Part shown: positions 1-6,353 of the stretch, in pieces
Layout: each line of letters begins with the position of its first letter
Position numbering within the stretch: position 1 is the stretch's first letter
Origin: Atopobium sp. UBA2090
GTDB taxonomy: Bacteria > Actinomycetota > Coriobacteriia > Coriobacteriales > Atopobiaceae
Direction of reading: 5' to 3'
NCBI GenBank assembly: GCA_002331575.1
Contig: DCZG01000131.1
Location: 5,286-15,120, forward strand
DNA length: 9,835 nucleotides
Program-made: the position numbers and the translations under genes
The notes under the pieces: generated by a model
What the model was told of the DNA's origin: nothing
The model's input: the letters and a program-made list of their open reading frames with translations, nothing else
The model's database searches: none

Positions 1-522
1 GTGGTGGTCGGTCACCACCACGTCCACCCCCTGCGAGAGGAGCCACTCGACCTCCTTGGCTGAGGCGATGCCGTTGTCGACCGTGACGACGAGGTCCGGG
101 CGACACGAGCCCATCACGCGGTCGAGCGCCTCGCGGGAGAGGCCGTAGCCCTCCCCGAAGCGGTGCGGGATGAAGGGACAGACCGTGACGCCGAGCTCGC
201 GCAGGGCGAGCGTGAGCAGACAGGTCGAGCTCATGCCGTCGACATCGAAGTCGCCGAAGACGGCGACGGTCTCGTGGTCCCGCACTGCCCGCTCGACGCG
301 ATCGGCGGCACCGGACATGCCGGGGATGACGAGCGGGTCGAGCCAGTCGCGTTCGAGCGACGGCGTGAGGAACTCGCGGGCGGCAGCCTCGTCGGCGAAC
401 CCGCGCGCGACGAGCACGCGGGCGACCAGACGCGAAAGGCCGAGCCGAGCGGAAAGCTCGAGCTCGGCTCGTTGGTCTTCTGGAAGGAGCGACCAGCGCC
501 TGCTGTTCGCGAGTCCGGGCAT
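1..522 (-). CDS. recJ: Single-stranded-DNA-specific exonuclease RecJ (N-terminal part, cut by window edge)
   Basis: RecJ is a 5'-3' single-strand DNA exonuclease of the DHH phosphoesterase family that acts in recombination and mismatch or base-excision repair. Translation from ATG at 522 gives 174 residues before the left edge. Motif I appears as GDFDVDG (residues 90-96; most family members have GDYDVDG), then VDNGI at 148-152, and the family-naming DHH at 172-174, which are the last residues in the window. These acidic and His residues bind the catalytic metals. The ATG is the first possible start after the secF stop: the secF TAG (526-528) lies in the same frame with one codon between. No strong Shine-Dalgarno is visible (only GGCGAG about 6 nt upstream), so translation probably depends on coupling to secF. 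The catalytic C-terminal part lies outside the window. Confidence 0.95.
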   Translation of the reverse strand, partial: MPGLANSRRWSLLPEDQRAELELSARLGLSRLVARVLVARGFADEAAAREFLTPSLERDWLDPLVIPGMSGAADRVERAVRDHETVAVFGDFDVDGMSSTCLLTLALRELGVTVCPFIPHRFGEGYGLSREALDRVMGSCRPDLVVTVDNGIASAKEVEWLLSQGVDVVVTDHH

Positions 523-525
523 GCC

Positions 526-1485
526 CTACTCGCCGTCAGGAACGGGCGCAGGAGCGCCCGCATGCTCCCCGTAGCGGTCCTCGAGCTTCTTCCACTTGGG
601 CTCACGCGTCTTCCAGATGGCAAGGAGCGGGCTGGCGACGGCGAAGCTCGAATAGGTTCCGAGAAGCTCACCGATGAGGATGGCAAAGGCGAAGTCCTTG
701 AGCGTCGACCCGCCGATGAGCAGCATCGCGATGACGGGGACGAGCGTCACGATGGTGGTGTTGATCGTGCGGACGATGACCTCGTTGATCGAGAAGTTGC
801 AGATCTGGAAGTACGTGTGGTGCACGCCGTCGCGGAGCTGCTTCGCGTTCTCGTTCATGCGGTTGAACTCGACGACGGTGTCATAGAGCGAGTAACCCAT
901 GATCGTGAGGAGCGCGGCGATGACGTTCGGCGAGATCGTGATCTGGAACCAGGCATAGACGCCGAGCGTGATAACGAGGTCGTGGAGAAGAGCGATGACG
1001 GCCGTGATGGACATCTTGAACTCGTAGCGAATCGAGACGTACGCGATGATGACCGCGATGGCCACGCAGAAGGCAAGGACCGACGAGCGCACGGTGTCGG
1101 CACCCCAGTCGGGGCCGATCGTCGTGACCGTGTAGTTGTCGGTGGTGAGGCCGAGCGCCTGGGCAACCTGCTGGGAGTGGGCGTTCGCCGTGGTCGGGTC
1201 GGTGGTGTCGGAGCGCACGAGGAAGCCGGGCTCGCCCTCGGTCGTAGTCGTCTGGACGGTTGCGTTGGTCTCGCCTGCGTCGGTCAGAGCACCTCTCATC
1301 TGCTCGAGGGTGATGCTGCCCGTATCGCGGAAGTCCATCTCGGTGCCACCGAGGAACTCGATGCCAAAGACGAGGCCTCGAGCGACGAGACCGACGAGCG
1401 AGACGATCACGAGCACGGCCGAGACGGTGAGAAAGACCTTGCGGTTGGAGATGAAGGGAATCTCGTGGGAGAAGTGGCTACGCAC
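526..1485 (-). CDS. secF: Protein translocase subunit SecF
   Basis: SecF is the partner of SecD in the RND-type, proton-driven complex that pulls exported proteins out of SecYEG. I start it at the GTG at 1485, giving 319 residues. A near-perfect Shine-Dalgarno GGAGGTGA (1491-1498) lies 5 nt upstream, whereas the longer open frame would run into the secD end without such a site. TM1 is about residues 16-35, followed by the SecF signature GIEFLGGT (41-48), a periplasmic P4 domain (about 49-130), then five membrane segments. The proton-path acid is kept as D202 in GYSLYDTVVEF, where the usual motif is GYSLNDTIVVFDRIREN, and R239 in VRTIN matches the conserved arginine. The start overlaps the secD stop by 8 nt, so the two are surely co-translated. 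The last codons precede recJ by 3 nt. Confidence 0.95.
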   Translation of the reverse strand: MRSHFSHEIPFISNRKVFLTVSAVLVIVSLVGLVARGLVFGIEFLGGTEMDFRDTGSITLEQMRGALTDAGETNATVQTTTTEGEPGFLVRSDTTDPTTANAHSQQVAQALGLTTDNYTVTTIGPDWGADTVRSSVLAFCVAIAVIIAYVSIRYEFKMSITAVIALLHDLVITLGVYAWFQITISPNVIAALLTIMGYSLYDTVVEFNRMNENAKQLRDGVHHTYFQICNFSINEVIVRTINTTIVTLVPVIAMLLIGGSTLKDFAFAILIGELLGTYSSFAVASPLLAIWKTREPKWKKLEDRYGEHAGAPAPVPDGE

Positions 1486-2968
1486 GGACCTCACCTCCCT
1501 TCGTGACGGCGGTGGGAACGGAAGTGGAACCCTTCGCCTCGGCGATGTCCTGGTTGATGCCCCAGAACGTGGGGTTCTTCTGGATGGTGCCAAGCGCGAG
1601 GAGACGAAGTGCCGGAGCCTTGAAGCAGAACATGGTCACGATGTCGCAGAGGACGCCGAGGGCGAGCGTGAGACCGAAGCCCTTGACGGTGCCCGTGCCC
1701 ACGAAGAAGAGCGCGAGGGCGGTCACGAGGGTCACGATGTCAGCGTCGAGCGAAGTCTGGATGCCATGGCGGGCGCCGGAGATGGAAGCGTTCTTGATGG
1801 TGCGCCCCATGCGAATCTCCTCGCGAAAGCGCTCGAGGACGAGGATCGACGAGTCGGCGGCCGACGTGGTCGTCAGGACCATGCCCGCAAGGCCGGGCAG
1901 CGAGAGCGCGAAGAGCCCGTAGTGCGAGAGCAGGGCGAGAAGTCCGAGGTCGAGGACCGCGAAGACCGCGAGCGAGCCGAGCGTGAGCAGGCCGAGGCCG
2001 CGATAGAAGAAGAACAGGTAGACGATCACGATGGCGATGCCCGCGGCGAGCGCGATGATGCCCTGGGAGAGGGAGTCCTGACCGAGGGTCGGGCCAACGA
2101 CGCGGCTCTCGGAGTACGAGAGCGAGACGGGCAGCGAGCCGGAGTCGAGGACGGTCTTGAGCTCCTTGGCCTTGTCGAGCGTGAAGTTGCCGGTGATGGA
2201 GACCTTGCCGTCGGAGATGACCGCCTGGACCGACGGGGCCGAGTAGACGACGCCGTCGAGCACGATGGCGATCTGGCCCTTGGTCGGAGCGAGCTCGGAG
2301 GTGACGTCGGAGAAGATCTGGGCGCCGTCGGAGTTGAACGTGACGTTCACGGCGTAGGTGCCCACGTCCGTGGTGGAGGACTCGACCGTAGAGGACACGA
2401 TGTAGGAGCCATCCATGAAGGCCGTGTAGGTGCCATCCTGGAGCTCGACGTTCTCGGTGCCCGCGGCGATCTTCGCGAGAGCCTCCGCGTCGCCGATGTC
2501 GTCAAGCCTCACGAACTCGAGGTGACCGGTCTGGCCGATGGTCTGGACCGTCGCGTCGGCGTCGGTGGCACCGGGAATCTGGACGAGGATGGAGTTCGAA
2601 CCCTGCAGCTGCACCGTGGCCTCGGAGGAGCCGAGGGCGTTCACGCGCTTCTCGACGATGCTCTTGGCGGTGTCCATGTCGGACGAGGACACCGTGGAGC
2701 CGTCGGACTTGCTCGCCGTGAGGATCACGGACACGCCGCCCTGGATGTCGAGGCCCTGCGTGATGCGCTGGGAGAGAGGCGTGAAGCCTATGATGCACAC
2801 GACGCAGAGAACGGCCATGGCGATGAGCGTGCCCACATACTTGCGGGCGTCACCGCGAAGCCGCGGCTTTCTGGACGTCTTTCTCGGTTTCTTGGCCTTC
2901 GGGGCCTCGGTGGCGTTCCACCTGTCGACACCCGTGCGTGCTTCTTCACTCTTTGAATTACGACCCAT
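1478..2968 (-). CDS. secD: Protein translocase subunit SecD
   Basis: SecD forms the SecDF proton-driven pump that assists late steps of Sec export. The protein has 496 residues, a usual length for a short Gram-positive-type SecD. It has a basic cytoplasmic tail (1-45), TM1 (about 46-64), the signature GLDIQGG (72-78) and KRVNALGSSE (107-116), a periplasmic P1 domain (about 75-300), and five further membrane helices (about 301-450). The key TM4 acid is D372, but its context is SAADSSILVLERFREE, where the family normally has GMAVDANVLIFERIREE. The end of TM6 is also unusual (CFKAPAL instead of a VTR-type motif). The ATG at 2968 follows AGAAGG (2978-2983) with a 9-nt spacer. A consensus -10 box lies upstream at 3053-3058. 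It overlaps secF by 8 nt. I judge it functional because both the RND fold landmarks and the acid are kept. Confidence 0.95.
   Translation of the reverse strand: MGRNSKSEEARTGVDRWNATEAPKAKKPRKTSRKPRLRGDARKYVGTLIAMAVLCVVCIIGFTPLSQRITQGLDIQGGVSVILTASKSDGSTVSSSDMDTAKSIVEKRVNALGSSEATVQLQGSNSILVQIPGATDADATVQTIGQTGHLEFVRLDDIGDAEALAKIAAGTENVELQDGTYTAFMDGSYIVSSTVESSTTDVGTYAVNVTFNSDGAQIFSDVTSELAPTKGQIAIVLDGVVYSAPSVQAVISDGKVSITGNFTLDKAKELKTVLDSGSLPVSLSYSESRVVGPTLGQDSLSQGIIALAAGIAIVIVYLFFFYRGLGLLTLGSLAVFAVLDLGLLALLSHYGLFALSLPGLAGMVLTTTSAADSSILVLERFREEIRMGRTIKNASISGARHGIQTSLDADIVTLVTALALFFVGTGTVKGFGLTLALGVLCDIVTMFCFKAPALRLLALGTIQKNPTFWGINQDIAEAKGSTSVPTAVTKGGEVRA
1491..1498 (-). promoter_or_regulatory. Ribosome binding site that fixes the secF start
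   Basis: The minus strand reads GGAGGTGA here, a full complement of the 16S anti-Shine-Dalgarno core, 5 nt before the GTG at 1485. It lies inside the last codons of secD. This decides for the GTG start and against the longer upstream frame. Confidence 0.8.
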
Positions 2969-3142
2969 AGCTACGAACCTTCTGTCTCGTTTGCCGAGGT
3001 CAAACCCCTGGCAAAGGAACGCGGCAGCGTCCCATGCATATAACAGCCTTCAATTATAGGTGTTCGTCGGCACGTCCGACGTGACATCGAGGATGTTATG
3101 CAAACTGTTTCAGATGTTTCAGATGCATGGTGAGCATCGGCG
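2969..3142 (-). promoter_or_regulatory. secD promoter region: consensus -10 box with overlapping dyads upstream
   Basis: This is the gap between tgt and secD. The minus strand carries a perfect TATAAT at 3058-3053, about 85 nt before the secD ATG, giving a leader of roughly 75-80 nt. No good -35 hexamer is found at 16-18 nt spacing (CGTCGG or GTCGGA). Exactly there lie two overlapping dyads: CGTCGG-5 nt-CCGACG at 3065-3081 and CACGT-3 nt-ACGTG at 3071-3083. A consensus -10 with a poor -35 and a dyad in its place suggests an operator or activator site, but this is inference. No T-tract follows the dyads, so they do not look like a tgt terminator. The gap also contains a tandem 9-bp repeat (3106-3123) and no small gene; in particular no yajC is present. 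Confidence 0.5.
3106..3123. repeat. Tandem 9-bp direct repeat, two copies
   Basis: TGTTTCAGA occurs twice head-to-tail (3106-3114 and 3115-3123) just downstream of the tgt stop codon. It is short and could be chance or replication slippage. No function is claimed. Confidence 0.6.
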
Positions 3143-4312
3143 CTACCAGTCCCTCGAAGCCTCCGAATCGTTCCAATCGGAGACGAAGGACCCGTAGCGG
3201 CCCTCGATGATGGCCACGCGCGCCCGGCGCATGAGGTCGAGAAGGTAGTAGATGTTATGAGTCGACACGAGAATCGACCCAAGCATCTCTCCCTGGCGGA
3301 TGAGGTGGTGAAGATACGCGCGCGAGTAGCCGCCGCGGCACACGGGGCATCCGCACGCGGGGTCGAGCGGTCCGGCGTCGTGCGTGAAGCGGGCGTGCCT
3401 GAAGTTGAGACGTCCCTCGCTCGAGAAGGCGGTCCCCGTGCGACCCGTACGCGTGGGCAGCACGCAGTCGAACATGTCAATGCCGCAGGCAACACCCCGC
3501 ACGAGCGCGGAGGGACTTCCCACTCCCATGAGGTAGCGGGGCCTGTCGCGCGGCATGTGCTCCGCGACGAGCGGCTCGAGACTCTCGAACATGGTCTCGT
3601 GGTCCTCCCCCACCGAGTATCCCCCGATGCCGTAGCCGGGAAAGCCGCCCATCTCCTCGAGGTGCCTGAGCGACCTCAGTCGGAGGTCAAGGTCCATCCC
3701 GCCCTGCACGATTCCGAAGAGCGCCTGGTCGGGCCTCGTGTGAGCAGCACGGCACCGCTCTGCCCAGCGACTCGAGAGATCGACCGCCCGCTCGACCTTC
3801 GCACGAGGCGCGGGATACCCCACGCACTGGTCGAGTTGCATGACGACGTCCGCCCCGAGCCTCTGGGCGATGTCCATGTTCGTCTCGGGAGTCCAGGTGA
3901 ACCAGCGGCCGTCATAGTCGACCGCACGAAACTTGATGCCGTCCTCCGAGAGCTTCACGAACTCCTCGTGGCTGAAGACCTGGAATCCGCCGGAGTCGGT
4001 GAGGATGGGCCCGTGCCACTGCATGAACTCGTGGAGCCCACCGAGCTCGCTGACGACGTCGACGCCGGGGCGCATGGCGAGATGATAGGTGTTGGCGAGC
4101 ACGATGTGTGCTCCCACCTGCTCGAGCGTCTGGGGGAGGATGCCCTTGACCGTCCCCTTCGTGCCCACGGGCATGAAGATCGGCGTGGGCACGTCGCCGT
4201 GGGGGGTGTGGAGGACACCCGCGCGAGCATGGGTGGACGAATCCTCTGCGACGACGTCATAGGAGAACCAGCGGTCGTCCTTCTCGACGTGGCATCCGTC
4301 CTGCTCGCACAT
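3143..4312 (-). CDS. tgt: Queuine/preQ1 tRNA-guanine transglycosylase (Tgt)
   Basis: Tgt exchanges guanine-34 in the anticodon of GUN tRNAs (Tyr, His, Asn, Asp) for preQ1, the committed step of queuosine formation. I start at the ATG at 4312 (389 residues; Zymomonas Tgt has about 386), preceded by AGAGGAG (4319-4325) with a 6-nt spacer; an in-frame ATG at 4354 lacks such a site. Visible landmarks are TDSGGFQVF with D106 as general acid/base, GIVQGG (200-205), FDCVLPTR with the nucleophile D282, and the zinc ligands C320, C322, C325 and H352. The usual DECTPYP loop reads DQCVGYP here; its base-recognising Asp (D161) is kept. tgt follows ptsH on the same strand but is separated from it by a terminator and a set of inverted repeats. 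QueA and QueH, which act after Tgt, are encoded 2-4 kb away. Confidence 0.97.
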   Translation of the reverse strand: MCEQDGCHVEKDDRWFSYDVVAEDSSTHARAGVLHTPHGDVPTPIFMPVGTKGTVKGILPQTLEQVGAHIVLANTYHLAMRPGVDVVSELGGLHEFMQWHGPILTDSGGFQVFSHEEFVKLSEDGIKFRAVDYDGRWFTWTPETNMDIAQRLGADVVMQLDQCVGYPAPRAKVERAVDLSSRWAERCRAAHTRPDQALFGIVQGGMDLDLRLRSLRHLEEMGGFPGYGIGGYSVGEDHETMFESLEPLVAEHMPRDRPRYLMGVGSPSALVRGVACGIDMFDCVLPTRTGRTGTAFSSEGRLNFRHARFTHDAGPLDPACGCPVCRGGYSRAYLHHLIRQGEMLGSILVSTHNIYYLLDLMRRARVAIIEGRYGSFVSDWNDSEASRDW

Positions 4313-4373
4313 GGTCGTCTCCTCTGGTCGCCTCGGAACCAATCCATGGTACACGACGGCCGGCAGCGCGTAC

Positions 4374-4447
4374 GGACTTCACACTCGAACTCGGGCGAAG
4401 TCCCGACCGTCCTTCTCGCCTGCAGACGGTCGTCAGGCGAGAAGGAC
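4374..4447 (-). promoter_or_regulatory. Nested inverted repeats in the ptsH-tgt gap (possible tgt leader structure or operator)
   Basis: Three dyads overlap here. A: a perfect 14-bp inverted repeat with arms 4409-4422 and 4434-4447 and an 11-nt loop. B: an 8-bp dyad with arms 4404-4411 and 4425-4432; one B arm is the loop of A and the other abuts and overlaps A by 3 nt, so full A and full B cannot form together. C: a 7-bp dyad with arms 4374-4380 and 4397-4403. No T-tract follows on either strand, so A is not a typical intrinsic terminator. If tgt is transcribed from upstream, by read-through from ptsH or from a promoter I cannot identify, these would lie 60-135 nt before its start and could fold alternatively. 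A DNA-binding site is an equally open reading. Confidence 0.5.
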
Positions 4448-4454
4448 GAAATGT

Positions 4455-4501
4455 GGAGAAATGAAAGAGACGGCCGGGCGCTCAGGCGTCTGGCCGTCTC
4501 T
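4455..4501 (-). terminator. Rho-independent terminator of ptsH
   Basis: On the minus strand, 21 nt after the ptsH stop, a perfect 10-bp stem (arms 4492-4501 and 4466-4475, AGAGACGGCC with GGCCGTCTCT) encloses a 16-nt loop that can itself pair as CGC/GCG. It is followed by the T-rich tract TTCATTTCTCC. Two G-T wobbles may extend the stem at its base. It fits an intrinsic terminator and separates ptsH from tgt. Confidence 0.8.
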
Positions 4502-4522
4502 CCGCTGAGATGGAATCGGTAG

Positions 4523-4795
4523 CTACTCGCCGAAGCCGCTGTCCACGAGGGCGACGAGGGCGTCAAGGGCGGCCTGCTCGTCAGCGCCGTCGCAGGCGAC
4601 CTCGATCTTGGTGCCGGTGCCGAGGCCGGCGGCGAGAATCATCATGATCGACTTGGCGTTGACGGGAGCAGAGTCCTTGTCGACGTTCTTGATCGTGACG
4701 TTGCTCTGATACTTCTTGGCCTCAGTAACGAAGACAGAAGCAGGACGAGCGTGAAGACCAGTTGCGTTAATGATCGTAGTCTGCTTGGAAACCAT
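4523..4795 (-). CDS. ptsH: Phosphocarrier protein HPr of the PTS
   Basis: HPr carries the phosphoryl group from enzyme I to the sugar-specific EIIA domains of the phosphotransferase system in the cytoplasm. The protein has 90 residues, the normal HPr size. The active-site histidine is H15 in GLHARPAS (13-20). The regulatory serine, target of HPr kinase in many Gram-positives, is S49 in NAKSIMMILAAG (46-57), matching Ser46 of Bacillus. The ATG at 4795 follows AGGGGAG (4803-4809) with a 7-nt spacer. The gene stands alone, with its own terminator and no ptsI (enzyme I) next to it. Upstream lie a stem-loop (4825-4843) and a possible extended -10 box (4856-4864). It is divergent from the coiled-coil gene at 5043. 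Confidence 0.96.
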   Translation of the reverse strand: MVSKQTTIINATGLHARPASVFVTEAKKYQSNVTIKNVDKDSAPVNAKSIMMILAAGLGTGTKIEVACDGADEQAALDALVALVDSGFGE

Positions 4796-5042
4796 GCTTG
4801 GACTCCCCTTTCGGAATCTTTCACTCGGGGAGGTTTTCCCCGAAACTCTTTGGCTATCCTACCAAAAGTCGGGATTAATGGTACCCAAGCTTGTCCCAGG
4901 GGGTACAAACTCTCCTTGAAGGACAGCATTTGAGCGCAGACGGTACGAAAGTCGGTGCACAATTGTTCAGAGCAACCACCTCGAGAACCATCATCGAAGC
5001 TAACGACGACGCTCCCCGCGCAACCACGGAAGGAAGCAGACC
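4796..5042. promoter_or_regulatory. Divergent promoter region between ptsH and the coiled-coil gene
   Basis: This 247-bp spacer must hold promoters for both directions. Toward ptsH, the minus strand has TGGTAGGAT (4864-4856), which fits an extended -10 (TGnTAnnnT), without a convincing -35. Between it and the ptsH Shine-Dalgarno is a 7-bp stem-loop, arms 4825-4831 and 4837-4843 with a 5-nt loop, which would lie in the 5' leader. It has no T-tract in the ptsH direction. Toward the plus strand I could not identify a promoter with confidence. The start at 5043 has AAGGAAG (5030-5036) 6 nt upstream. No small open reading frame with a ribosome site was evident. The sequence is AT-richer than the genes around it. 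Confidence 0.45.
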
Positions 5043-6338
5043 ATGACAGACGAACACCGCGACTCGGAAGAGGCGTACGAGGAAGAGTCCGACGAGGGAA
5101 CCCAGGAGCAGAGGGGTCCTGAGGCGGGGACGGAACAGGCCGCAGAAGAGGGAGAGGATTCCCAGGAGGAGCGCCCGAGTGCTGCCGATGCCGCCCTGGG
5201 CGCCGCTCGGGGAGCGGGAAAGACGTTCGCCGACGGCTTCTCGGCCATGAGGAACGTCCATAACGCGTCACGCCAGCACTCGACGGCGCGCACGCGCCTG
5301 AAGGCCATGCAGGACGCCGTCGACGCAGACCGGGACACGCTCGATCACCGCGACGAGATCGCGGCCGGATATGACGGCATCGTCGAGGCGCAGACCGCGA
5401 TCGTCGAGACGGCGCAGAAGGAGATGGGCGAGTCCCAGACGCGAATCGACCAGCTCCAGGCGGAACGTGACGACCTCCGAGCGCAGCTCGAGCAGATGAA
5501 GTCGGAGCACGAGCAGTCCCTCAGACCGTACAAGAAGCTCGCGGAGTCCACCAAGGGCCGCTCGGACGACGCCGCGCTCACGGTCGCCGAGGCAAAGCGA
5601 GCCATTCGGACTGCCGAGGGACAGGTCAAGGATGCCGCCACCCGCCGCGAGCAGAACGTCGCCTCCGCCACGAGGACGCTCGACAGCTCCCAGGAACGCC
5701 TTCGCAAGGTCCAGGACGAGCTCACGCGACTCCAGTCCGACCCGAACTCCAAGCCCAACGCCATCGCTCAGATGCAAGGCGAGATCGCAGCCGAGCTGGC
5801 CCACGTCGAGGTGGCGAGGAAAGAGGTCGCCACCGCGACCAGCGAGTCGCAGTCGCTCGTGGACAACGCGCAGACCCATCTCTGGACGCAGAAGCAGTCG
5901 CTCGAGTCGGCACAGCGCGAGTCCGACGCCGCGCGCCAGGAGGCGGCCGACCGCAAGGCGGAGTACGACCAGCTCCTCTCCGAGGCAAACGCCCAAGAGA
6001 AGGAGCTCGCTGACGCCATCGCCGTTCGCTCGAAGTCGATCGACGACCTCAAGTCCGACTACGACGATGCCGCAGGAAGGTTCGACGCGGCGCAGGCCCT
6101 ACTCGACGAGGCCAACGACATCCATGACACTCCCGAGAAGACCGAGGAGCTCAGGCGCTCGGTGGAGGAGCAGGACAAGGCCATTGCCGGGTTGCGCGCC
6201 GAGATCGAGGACCTCGCCCAGTCGGAGAAGTCCATCCGCGAGAGCACGCGGTCGCAGCGTCTCGTGTTCGTGGCGATCATCGCCGTCGTCGTCCTGATAA
6301 TCGCCCTCATCGTCTGGCTCGTGCTGTTCAAGGGATAG
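5043..6338 (+). CDS. Acidic coiled-coil protein with C-terminal membrane anchor, function unknown
   Basis: I do not recognise a family. The 431-residue protein has no signal peptide and no cysteine. Residues 1-44 are strongly acidic and probably disordered (19 Asp/Glu against 3 Arg). Residues 45-80 are Ala/Gly-rich. Residues about 80-400 are charged and heptad-like, typical of long coiled coils, with likely helix breaks at 159-165 (SLRPYKK), 232-240 (SDPNSKPNA) and 361-366 (HDTPEK). Residues 407-429 form one strong hydrophobic helix, flanked by R403/R406 and ending in Lys-Gly, so it is a tail anchor with the rest in the cytoplasm. AAGGAAG lies 6 nt before the ATG. It is the only plus-strand gene, divergent from ptsH and ending 15 nt from the queA stop. 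A structural role at the membrane is plausible but unproven. An SMC-like ATPase is excluded because no Walker motifs are seen. Confidence 0.85.
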   Translation: MTDEHRDSEEAYEEESDEGTQEQRGPEAGTEQAAEEGEDSQEERPSAADAALGAARGAGKTFADGFSAMRNVHNASRQHSTARTRLKAMQDAVDADRDTLDHRDEIAAGYDGIVEAQTAIVETAQKEMGESQTRIDQLQAERDDLRAQLEQMKSEHEQSLRPYKKLAESTKGRSDDAALTVAEAKRAIRTAEGQVKDAATRREQNVASATRTLDSSQERLRKVQDELTRLQSDPNSKPNAIAQMQGEIAAELAHVEVARKEVATATSESQSLVDNAQTHLWTQKQSLESAQRESDAARQEAADRKAEYDQLLSEANAQEKELADAIAVRSKSIDDLKSDYDDAAGRFDAAQALLDEANDIHDTPEKTEELRRSVEEQDKAIAGLRAEIEDLAQSEKSIRESTRSQRLVFVAIIAVVVLIIALIVWLVLFKG

Positions 6339-6353
6339 CGAGGGCAGGCCGCC

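Noticed and set aside
1486..1593. N-terminal extension of SecF to 1593
   Set aside because: It overlaps the secD C-terminus and reads as low-complexity Arg/Pro/Ser. The GTG at 1485 has a full Shine-Dalgarno and matches the normal SecF start.
4374..4403. tRNA-like stretch (GTTCGAGTGT with flanking complementary arms)
   Set aside because: No acceptor, D-arm or anticodon arm can be built around it. The resemblance to a T-loop is short and likely chance.
4404..4447. A preQ1 riboswitch-like H-type pseudoknot before tgt
   Set aside because: The loop of dyad A is complementary to the adjacent downstream bases, but there is no linker to cross the 14-bp stem. The size does not fit the small preQ1-I class, and no promoter upstream was found. 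It is kept only as alternative hairpins.
163..4522. Very long plus-strand open frames opposite recJ-secF-secD and tgt (447, 606 and 421 codons)
   Set aside because: They are antisense to clear genes, rich in Arg, Asp, Glu and Gly with no recognisable domain, and arise from GC-rich third positions. No ribosome sites or family motifs support them.
4796..5042. A plus-strand promoter for the coiled-coil gene (TTGAAG, TTGAGC or CACAAT combinations)
   Set aside because: No pair of hexamers has acceptable spacing. Any choice would be a guess.
5268..5996. Minus-strand open frame of 242 codons inside the coiled-coil gene
   Set aside because: Leu/Arg/Gly-rich antisense shadow of the coiled-coil gene with no ribosome site. 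The plus frame has a start site, heptad pattern and a membrane anchor.
6339..6353. Bidirectional terminator between the coiled-coil gene and queA
   Set aside because: Only 15 nt separate the stop codons, with no stable stem and no T-tract.
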